Positions 5,829-11,388 of a DNA stretch of 11,388 nucleotides are shown here, piece after piece. Position numbers and translations under genes: made by a program. The DNA is from Solirubrobacterales bacterium. GTDB taxonomy: Bacteria; Actinomycetota; Thermoleophilia; Solirubrobacterales; Solirubrobacteraceae. The stretch spans positions 1-11,388 of the forward strand of contig JAATFK010000637.1 in assembly GCA_015655225.1 (NCBI GenBank). The letters run 5' to 3'. Every line of letters starts with the position of its first letter. Position 1 is the stretch's first letter. A model generated the notes under the pieces. The model had not been told where the DNA came from. It did not search any database and saw only the letters and a list, made by a program, of their open reading frames with translations.

Positions 5829-8636
5829 TCATCCCTCCGCGAGCGCGGCTGGCAGCTCGCGACGGCTGCGGACGCCGAGCTTCGCGTAGGCGTGGCGGAG
5901 GTGCGTCTCGACCGTCTTCTCGGTCACGAAGAGCGTCTGCGCCGCCTCGCGGTTGCTGGCGCCGCCGGCGACCAGCTCGACGACGCGGCGCTCGCTCGGC
6001 GTCAGCGCGCCGCTGCCGGTGAGCCGCGTGACGCGCGGCCGGGCGCCGGCGGCGCGTAACTCTGCCCGCGCACGTTCGGCGAGGGGCGTCGCGCCGCACT
6101 GCTGGGCAAGCTCGTGGCCGCGGCGCAGCGGCTCGCGGGCGGCCGCCGGCGTGCCGCCGCGGCGCAGGGCGGCGCCGAGGTCGGTCAGCGCGCGGGCCAG
6201 CTCCAGCTCGGCGCCGGAGCCGACGAGGACCGCGACCGCCTCCCGCAGCGCCACCTCGCGCTCGGCGGGGTCGGCCTGCGCGCGAGCCCGCGCGCGGAGC
6301 GCGATCCCGAGCGCGCGCGGGGCGCCCGCCGCGCGGACGAGCGCCAGCTCCTCCTCCACCAGCCGCTCGCCCGCGTCGCGCTCGCCGAGGGTGATCGAGG
6401 CGAGGCCCGCCTGCGAGCGCCAGGGCGCGTGGGCGGCGCCGCCCCAGTCGAGCTCCAGCTCGCGGGCGCCGAAGGCGAGCAGCGCGTCGCGACCTTCGCG
6501 CAGCTCTCCGCGGGCGATCAGCTGGACCGCGCGAGCGTGGACGATGTAGCGGCCGGCGATCGCGTCGGTGTCGTCGACGATCGCGGCGAGCCGCGGGTCG
6601 GGCTCCTCGTCCAGCTCGATCGCGAGGTAGGTCAGGACCGCCGCTGCTCGGCTCAGGAGCGAGCGGGCGCCGCTGCGGTCGGCGCCCAGCTCGAGCGCCA
6701 GCTCGGCGTCGGCGCGGGCGTCGGCGGGCTGGCCGCGCCGCAGCCGCAGGAAGGCGCGCTGGGCGAGGACGCCGGAGAAGGTCGCGGCCGACTGGCGCGC
6801 CGGCTCGCCCTCGACGAGGCGGTCGCAGAGCCGTTCCGCCTGGGCGTGGCGGTCGGCGAACATCAGGGCGAGCGCCGCGAGCGCGTCCGCCTGCCCCTCG
6901 TGGGAGGGATCGTCGAGCGGCGGGCTCGCGAGGGCGGCGGCGACGAGGGCCTCGACCCGCTGCGGCGGGCCGCCTTCGAGGGCGACGTCGAGGGCGCGGA
7001 AGGCGTCGCCGAAGCGGCGGGGAACGAGCGTCGTGGGATCCTCGCGAGCAAGCCCCGCGCGGAGCGGAGCGAGCCGCAGCCGAGCGCGCCGGCTCATCGT
7101 CACGCACGCCAGCAGCTCGGTCGCGACGCGGGCGCCCGCCAGCCCTTCCAGCACGTCGATTGCCGCGTCCGCCTCGCCCGCGAAGCGCAGGACGCGGCCG
7201 AGGGCGAACGCGATCGCGGCGCGCTCGGTGGGCTCGGTCGCGAGCCGGCCCGCCTCGCGGAGGTGGGCGGCGGCGTCGCCCGACCCGGCCATCGCCTCGG
7301 CCTGGGCGAGCGCGACCAGCAGCGCGCGGCGCTCGTCATCGCCCTCCGCCTCGGCGAGCGCTCGCGCGAGGTGGTGGGCCGCCGTCTGGTGGGCGCCGAG
7401 GGAGCTGGCGCGCTCCGCGGCCGCGCGCAGCGCGGCGAGCGCCCACGGCGCGCGCACGGGCGGCGCCTCCAGCAGCTGGCCGGCGACCCGCTCGTCGCTC
7501 TCGCCGCGCTCGTGCAGCAGCAGCGCGGCGCGCCCGTGCAGCCGTGCGCGCTCGTGCGGCGGCAGGTCCTCGTAGATCGCCGTCCGCACGAGCGGGTGGG
7601 CGAAGCGGACGCGGGGCTCGGCGCGCAGCACGTCGACGCGGGCGAGCGCCGTGCCCGCCTCGCCCGCCGCCTCCGGCGCGACGCCGGCGAGCGCGACCGC
7701 CACGTCGAGCGCGGCGCCGTCGCCGAGCACGGCCGCGGCGACCGCCAGCGCACGCGCGTCGGCGCGGACGCTCGCGAGCCGCAGCATCACCGAGGTGAGG
7801 ACCGTCTCCGGTCTGAGCGACGCGAGCCGGCCGACGGCGGCGGCCCGGGGTGCGATCCCCTCGGCGCGGACCTCGCGCAGCAGCTCGCGGACGAGGAACG
7901 GGTTGCCGGCGGTCGCGGCCTGGACGGCCGCCGCGAACGGCGCCTCGGCGTCGGCGCCGACCTCGGCGCGCGCCCAGGCGAGGACCGCCTCCGGGCTGAG
8001 CGCCGCCGGCCGCAGGACGACCGCGCCCGGCTCCAGCAGCAGCGGCCCGACCGCCGCCGCCCGCGGGCGCGTCGCGACGACCAGCAGCAGCGGGAGCTGG
8101 TCGACCCGGCGGGCAAGGAAGTGGACGGCGGCGAGCGAGCCGGCGTCGGACCACTGCGCGTCGTCGACCACGAGCACGAGCGGGCGCTCGGCGGCCAGCG
8201 CGGCGACGAGCCACCAGAGCGCCTGGCGGACAGCCAGGTCGCCACTGGCGGGAGCACCGCTGGCCGCCTCGCCGCCACGGCGGCCGACCTCCACGCCACC
8301 CCCGCCGAGCAGCACCCGCGCCGCCCCCGCCCCACCCGCCAGCCACTCCTCCCGCCGCGCCGTCCCAGCTCCCGCCAGCAGCGGCCCGAAGAGCTGGGTC
8401 GCGACACCCCAGGGGTCGTCCTGCTCCAGCTCGCCTCCGCGCGCCGCCAGCAACCGCACGTCAACGCCGCCCGCCGACCCCCGCAGCCCCTCGAGCAGCG
8501 TCGTCTTGCCGATCCCCGGCGGTCCCTCGACGACCACGAGCCCGCCGCGGCCGTCCACCACGCGCGCGAGCGCGTCCGCCAGCGCGGCGACCTCGTCGCG
8601 GCGCTCCAGCGGCTGAGGCGTCGACACGACCCGCAT
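5829..8636 (-). CDS. Large LuxR-family ATPase transcriptional regulator (LAL/MalT-like)
   Basis: A 935-residue regulator. Residues 38-45 (GPPGIGKT) are Walker A and 153-159 (LVLVVDD, followed by AQWSD) Walker B, forming an AAA/STAND-type ATPase. A long Ala/Arg/Leu-rich helical middle (about 350-850) should be TPR-like ligand- or partner-binding repeats. Residues 878-935 are a LuxR helix-turn-helix (LTPSERRVVELVAGGASNRE, then FVTEKTVETHLRHAYAKLGV). Such LAL proteins are usually pathway activators that bind ATP and an effector, then DNA. The ATG at 8636 is preferred because GAGGG lies 7 bases upstream; an in-frame ATG at 8735 would add 33 residues and overlap the divergent gene. It diverges from the hydrolase unit with a 97-base gap, so that unit is the likely target. 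Family is certain; effector unknown. Confidence 0.92.
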   Translation of the reverse strand: MRVVSTPQPLERRDEVAALADALARVVDGRGGLVVVEGPPGIGKTTLLEGLRGSAGGVDVRLLAARGGELEQDDPWGVATQLFGPLLAGAGTARREEWLAGGAGAARVLLGGGGVEVGRRGGEAASGAPASGDLAVRQALWWLVAALAAERPLVLVVDDAQWSDAGSLAAVHFLARRVDQLPLLLVVATRPRAAAVGPLLLEPGAVVLRPAALSPEAVLAWARAEVGADAEAPFAAAVQAATAGNPFLVRELLREVRAEGIAPRAAAVGRLASLRPETVLTSVMLRLASVRADARALAVAAAVLGDGAALDVAVALAGVAPEAAGEAGTALARVDVLRAEPRVRFAHPLVRTAIYEDLPPHERARLHGRAALLLHERGESDERVAGQLLEAPPVRAPWALAALRAAAERASSLGAHQTAAHHLARALAEAEGDDERRALLVALAQAEAMAGSGDAAAHLREAGRLATEPTERAAIAFALGRVLRFAGEADAAIDVLEGLAGARVATELLACVTMSRRARLRLAPLRAGLAREDPTTLVPRRFGDAFRALDVALEGGPPQRVEALVAAALASPPLDDPSHEGQADALAALALMFADRHAQAERLCDRLVEGEPARQSAATFSGVLAQRAFLRLRRGQPADARADAELALELGADRSGARSLLSRAAAVLTYLAIELDEEPDPRLAAIVDDTDAIAGRYIVHARAVQLIARGELREGRDALLAFGARELELDWGGAAHAPWRSQAGLASITLGERDAGERLVEEELALVRAAGAPRALGIALRARARAQADPAEREVALREAVAVLVGSGAELELARALTDLGAALRRGGTPAAAREPLRRGHELAQQCGATPLAERARAELRAAGARPRVTRLTGSGALTPSERRVVELVAGGASNREAAQTLFVTEKTVETHLRHAYAKLGVRSRRELPAALAEG

Positions 8637-8733
8637 CCTACGGCCCTCGCGCCAGCTCGACGCCGAAAGTTCAGGGGCCGGTTCGGGGGTCCTGCCGATG
8701 ACAGGGGGGACGCGACCGGCGATGCTCCGCCAC
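8637..8733. promoter_or_regulatory. Divergent intergenic region between LuxR gene and hydrolase unit
   Basis: These 97 bases lie between the LuxR start and the small-protein start and are the natural place for promoters and a LuxR operator. G-runs occur at 8685-8689 and 8704-8709. I see no standard -10/-35 pair and no clear long palindrome. If the small protein starts at 8698 or 8722 instead of 8734, the gap shrinks accordingly. Confidence 0.4.
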
Positions 8734-8937
8734 ATGAGCGATCAGGGAGACTCCGAGCCGGCGACGCATCTGCGCCTCGACCTCAGCGTGCGAGCGCGTG
8801 AGGTCACCGGCACGGTCCGCGACGACGGCGGTAACACCGAGGCGTTCGACGGCTGGCTCGGACTGCTGGGCGCGATCGAGGCGGCGCGGCTGCGGCTCGC
8901 CCACCCCCTGTCACCCAACCCCGAAGAGGAACGATGA
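8734..8937 (+). CDS. Small protein of unknown function, coupled to hydrolase gene
   Basis: A 67-residue protein that I do not recognise by name. It has an acidic start (SDQGDSEPA), a probable beta pair (THLRLDLSVRAREVTGTVRDD), then an amphipathic helix containing FDGWLGLLGAIEAARLRL, and a short charged tail. No membrane segment, signal or cysteine is seen. Its TGA overlaps the hydrolase ATG as ATGA (8934-8937), a strong sign that this frame is translated and coupled. In-frame ATGs also lie at 8698 and 8722. The one at 8698 has a G-run 8 bases upstream, the one at 8734 has none, so the start is uncertain by up to 12 codons. As first gene of a unit facing a LuxR regulator, it might be an accessory or regulatory peptide; that is inference. 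Confidence 0.68.
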   Translation: MSDQGDSEPATHLRLDLSVRAREVTGTVRDDGGNTEAFDGWLGLLGAIEAARLRLAHPLSPNPEEER

Positions 8938-10145
8938 CGACCCACGCGACGTTCAAGGACGACGACTTCCAGTTCGGCCTCGAGACGACCCTCGGCAGCG
9001 CCTACCGCGGCGACGCCGACGTCGGCGAGGTGCTCGCGACCGCCGGCCGGATCTCAAACGGCGACGCGAACAGCTGGGTGACGGAGTGGACCGCGACCGC
9101 CGACGCCACCCGCGCCGCGGCCGAGGCCGCCGTCACCGCGGGCCGCCACGTCAGCGCCTGGAGCGCCTACCGCCGCGCCGCGACCTACTACAACACCGCC
9201 CTCTACCTGATCACCTCGTCCTCCGAGGCCGAGCGCTCGCTCGACCTGTGGCGCACGCACCGCGCCTGCTGGGACCGCGCCGTCGACCTCTGGCCGACGC
9301 CCGCCGAGCGGCTCGCGATCCCCTACGAGGGGACGACCCTGCCGGCCTACCTCTTCCGCGCCCCCGACGCCCAGCCCGGCGAGCCCCGTCCGCTCGTCGT
9401 CCTCAACAACGGCAGCGACGGCGCCACCTCGGGGATGTGGACCGCCGGCGGCGCGGCCGCCGTCGAGCGCGGCTACCACTGGATGACGTTCGACGGGCCC
9501 GGCCAGCAGGCCGCCCTCTTCGAGCAGGGGATCCCGTTCCGGCACGATTGGGAGGCGGTCCTCACGCCGGTCCTCGACGCCCTGCTCACGCGGCCCGAGG
9601 TCGACCCCGAGCGCCTCGCGCTGATCGGCATCAGCCAGGCCGGCTACTGGGTCCCGCGCGCGCTCGCGTTCGAGCACCGCTTCGCGGCCGCCGTCGCCGA
9701 CCCCGGCGTGGTCGACGTCTCGACCTCGTGGATCGACCCGCTGCCGGGGCCGCTGCGCAAGGAGCTGGCGGCCGGCAAGCGCGACGCCTTCGACCGCAAC
9801 ATGCACCTCGGCGAGCGGCTCTCGCACAAGACGAGAGCGCTGCTCGACTTCCGCGGCGCCCCGTACGCGATCCCCGGCGACTCGCGCTACGACCTCTACC
9901 AGGCCGTCATGCGGTACCGGCTCGGCGACGAGGTCGACCGGATCGACACGCCGCTGCTGATCACGAACCCCGAGGCCGAGCAGTTCTGGCCCGGCCAGTC
10001 GCAGCAGCTCTACGACCGTCTGCCCGGCGAGAAGCAGCTCGTCTCGTTCAGCGCCCACGAAGGGGCCAGTCACCACTGCGAGCCGCTCGGCCGCGCGCTG
10101 CGCGACGAGCGCGTCTTCGACTGGCTCGACACCTACATCGGCTGA
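8934..10145 (+). CDS. Alpha/beta hydrolase with helical N-terminal domain (FrsA/pseudooxynicotine-hydrolase/Ayg1-like)
   Basis: A 403-residue cytoplasmic hydrolase. Residues about 1-125 are helical (SAWSAYRRAATYYNTALYL at 74-92 is typical), a lid found in the 2,6-dihydroxypseudooxynicotine hydrolase, FrsA and fungal Ayg1 relatives. The catalytic domain runs from about 128. RPLVVLNNGSDG (152-163) supplies the oxyanion region. GISQAG (232-237) holds the nucleophile S234. An acid near E348 and H380 or H381 in GASHHCEP complete the likely triad. Relatives break C-C bonds in beta-diketone-like or polyketide substrates, or hydrolyse esters; the substrate here is not evident. There is no signal peptide. 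GAGG lies 4 bases before the ATG, which overlaps the upstream stop. A membrane-protein gene follows after 15 bases. Family call is firm, reaction uncertain. Confidence 0.88.
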   Translation: MTTHATFKDDDFQFGLETTLGSAYRGDADVGEVLATAGRISNGDANSWVTEWTATADATRAAAEAAVTAGRHVSAWSAYRRAATYYNTALYLITSSSEAERSLDLWRTHRACWDRAVDLWPTPAERLAIPYEGTTLPAYLFRAPDAQPGEPRPLVVLNNGSDGATSGMWTAGGAAAVERGYHWMTFDGPGQQAALFEQGIPFRHDWEAVLTPVLDALLTRPEVDPERLALIGISQAGYWVPRALAFEHRFAAAVADPGVVDVSTSWIDPLPGPLRKELAAGKRDAFDRNMHLGERLSHKTRALLDFRGAPYAIPGDSRYDLYQAVMRYRLGDEVDRIDTPLLITNPEAEQFWPGQSQQLYDRLPGEKQLVSFSAHEGASHHCEPLGRALRDERVFDWLDTYIG

Positions 10146-10160
10146 GACCGGAGGAGTCCC

Positions 10161-10784
10161 ATGAGCACCAGCACGCCCTCGACCCAGGCCCCCGACCGCG
10201 CCGACCGCACCGAGCGAGCCGACGACGGCCCCGGCTCGGGCATCTACCTCGCGTTCGTCCCCTGGGTGCTGTTCAGCATCGTGACCCAGCACGACACGCT
10301 CGCGGCCGCCGCGGTCGTCCCGCTGGTGGCCTCGATCGCGATCAGCGCGCCGTCGTTCGCGGCCGGCTCGCCGAAGCTGCTGGAGCTGGGCGCGATCGCC
10401 GCGTTCGCTGGCTTCACGGTCGTCGCGCTGGGGACCGATCCGATGCTGCACGACTGGCTGACGCGCTACGCCCGCGCGATCTCGGCCGCGCTGCTGGCGG
10501 TGATCGCGTTCGCCTCGCTGCTGTGGACGCCGTTCACCGAGCAGTACGCGCGGGAGAGCGTCCCGCGCGAGCTGTGGTCCTCGCCGCGCTTCAAGCAGGT
10601 CAACCGCCAGCTGACGACGATGTGGGGCAGCGTCTTCCTCGCGATGGTCCCGTCGCACCTGATCGCCGGCGCGATCGACACTCACCGTGGCGACACGATC
10701 TTCAACTGGGTGATCCCGGTCGTCCTCGTCGTCTGGGCGGTCAAGCGAACCGGCGAAGTTGCCGACGCTTCCTCCACCTCCTGA
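10161..10784 (+). CDS. Multi-pass membrane protein of unknown function
   Basis: A 207-residue integral membrane protein. GGAGGAG (10150-10156) lies 4 bases before the ATG. After a polar, Asp/Arg-rich cytoplasmic start (1-25) come about six hydrophobic stretches: 27-43, 45-64, 73-91, 105-123, 151-170 and 178-194. Between the fourth and fifth lies a conserved-looking loop, TPFTEQYARESVPRELW then SSPRFKQVNRQL (123-150), like one seen in unnamed actinobacterial membrane proteins. No transporter signature or catalytic motif is recognised. It sits between the hydrolase (15-base gap) and the pentapeptide gene (9-base gap) and should be co-transcribed. It could move the hydrolase's substrate or product, but that is only inference from position. 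Confidence 0.8.
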   Translation: MSTSTPSTQAPDRADRTERADDGPGSGIYLAFVPWVLFSIVTQHDTLAAAAVVPLVASIAISAPSFAAGSPKLLELGAIAAFAGFTVVALGTDPMLHDWLTRYARAISAALLAVIAFASLLWTPFTEQYARESVPRELWSSPRFKQVNRQLTTMWGSVFLAMVPSHLIAGAIDTHRGDTIFNWVIPVVLVVWAVKRTGEVADASSTS

Positions 10785-10793
10785 AAGGAACCC

Positions 10794-11388
10794 ATGCGCA
10801 CCAGGCTCACCCTGCTCGCCCTCGTCGCCGCCGCGGCCGCGGTCGTGCCGTCGGCGAGCGCCGCGGCGGCGACGCAGCCGGCCACGATCTCCGTTCCCCC
10901 GACGAACCCCTACTGGCTGCTGCTGTACGCCACCACCAGCCGCTCGATCACGTTCGGGCAGACGATCGGCAGCTGCACGTTCGTCCCGGAGGCCTCGTGC
11001 GTCGGCGCGAAGCTCGCCGGCCAGAGCCTGACGGGCGCGTTCGTGCCGTTCGGCGACTTCGCCGGCGCGGACCTCGCGGGCGGCTCGCTGGCCGACTCGA
11101 CGATCGCGCACACGAACTTCCGCGGCGCCGACCTGACCGGCGTGAGCCTCGTCAGCACGACGCCGGTCGCGGCCGACTTCTCCGGCGCGGTGCTGCGCCG
11201 GACGACGCTGACGTTCTCCGCCTTCAGCCTCGCGAACCTGCGCGGCGCGGACCTGCGCTCGGCCGACCTCAACTTCGGCGCGATCGTCGGCTCGAACCTG
11301 CGCGGCGCCGACCTGCGCGGGATGAACATCTCCGACTCCGACGTCAACGGGACCGACATGACCGGTGCCGACCTGCGCGGCGCGAACC
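10794..11388 (+). CDS. Secreted pentapeptide-repeat protein, 3' end outside window
   Basis: Open from ATG 10794 to the window edge (198 codons seen). AAAGGAA lies 3 bases before the ATG and overlaps the previous stop. Residues 1-23 are a signal peptide (MRTR, hydrophobic Leu/Ala core, then SASA), so the protein is probably exported. A short stretch (about 27-60) precedes two cysteines, C61 and C69, which could form a disulfide capping the repeats. From about residue 70 onward A(D/N)LxG-type pentapeptides repeat, with GA(D/K/V)L recurring every 20 residues. This predicts a right-handed quadrilateral beta-helix with no breaks. Known cytosolic relatives mimic DNA and shield gyrase; an exported one more likely has a structural or binding role. 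Function unknown. Confidence 0.9.
   Translation, partial: MRTRLTLLALVAAAAAVVPSASAAAATQPATISVPPTNPYWLLLYATTSRSITFGQTIGSCTFVPEASCVGAKLAGQSLTGAFVPFGDFAGADLAGGSLADSTIAHTNFRGADLTGVSLVSTTPVAADFSGAVLRRTTLTFSAFSLANLRGADLRSADLNFGAIVGSNLRGADLRGMNISDSDVNGTDMTGADLRGAN
11004..11388 (+). repeat. Exact 60-bp periodic coding repeat in the pentapeptide gene
   Basis: The codons for Gly-Ala-(Asp/Lys/Val)-Leu begin at 11004, 11064, 11124, 11184, 11244, 11304 and 11364, seven times at exactly 60-base steps, the last running off the window. Between them the sequence varies but keeps hydrophobic residues every fifth position. Each step equals four pentapeptides, one full turn of the beta-helix. This is in-frame protein repeat, not satellite DNA. 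Confidence 0.9.

Noticed and set aside
3080..6022. Open frame of 980 codons on the plus strand across the binding-protein and antiporter genes
   Set aside because: It is Arg/Gly/Ala-rich and without domain character, out of frame with two clearly conserved families, and open only because stop codons are rare in such GC-rich DNA.
8637..8735. Start of the LuxR regulator at the ATG at 8735
   Set aside because: It adds 33 residues without domain character and overlaps the divergent small-protein start; ATG 8636 has GAGGG 7 bases upstream.
6114..8801. Open frame of 895 codons antisense to the LuxR gene
   Set aside because: The composition is low-complexity Arg/Gly/Ala and it mirrors the LuxR codons; the LuxR frame has Walker motifs and a helix-turn-helix.
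9054..11111. Open frame of 685 codons on the minus strand opposite hydrolase, membrane and pentapeptide genes
   Set aside because: It spans three well-supported plus-strand genes, is rich in Arg, Asp and Gly with no recognisable motif, and has no sign of its own ribosome site or family.

Overview
The window is very GC-rich, with dense genes, GTG as well as ATG starts, Shine-Dalgarno sites of the AGGAGG type and strongly G/C-ending codons. This points to a high-GC actinobacterium. The mix of genes, together with regular use of the arginine codon AGA in otherwise GC-saturated genes, would fit Thermoleophilia/Solirubrobacterales (Conexibacter-like), but that placement is inference from style and not from a marker gene.

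Layout. Positions 1-279 hold the 3' end of a c-type cytochrome, closed by a strong hairpin (295-325). A PaaI-type hotdog thioesterase (363-881, +) runs toward a small DUF1003 membrane protein with a coiled-coil tail (898-1407, -). Divergent from the latter is an exported or membrane-anchored single-domain cupin (1515-2003, +). It meets, almost end to end, a PAS-GGDEF diguanylate cyclase (2007-2954, -) with an intact catalytic site and an intact RxxD inhibitory site.

Divergent from the cyclase is a two-gene unit: an orphan amino-acid-type solute-binding lipoprotein (3069-3902) whose stop codon directly abuts the ATG of a CPA2-type cation/proton antiporter with a long cytoplasmic tail resembling a universal stress protein fold (3903-5789). 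No ABC permease or ATPase is present. A hairpin (5797-5821) separates this unit from a convergent 935-residue LuxR-family ATPase regulator (5829-8636, -).

Divergent from the regulator is a tightly packed four-gene unit: a small unnamed protein (8734-8937), an alpha/beta hydrolase of the pseudooxynicotine-hydrolase/Ayg1-like type (8934-10145), an unnamed multi-pass membrane protein (10161-10784), and a secreted pentapeptide-repeat protein (10794 to the window edge) whose coding sequence shows an exact 60-bp periodicity. The divergent arrangement suggests that the LuxR protein controls this unit.

The best candidates for something undescribed are the solute-binding-protein/antiporter pair and the LuxR-hydrolase-membrane-pentapeptide cluster. 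Neither can be proved from sequence alone. I saw no RNA genes, CRISPR arrays, insertion sequences or origins.
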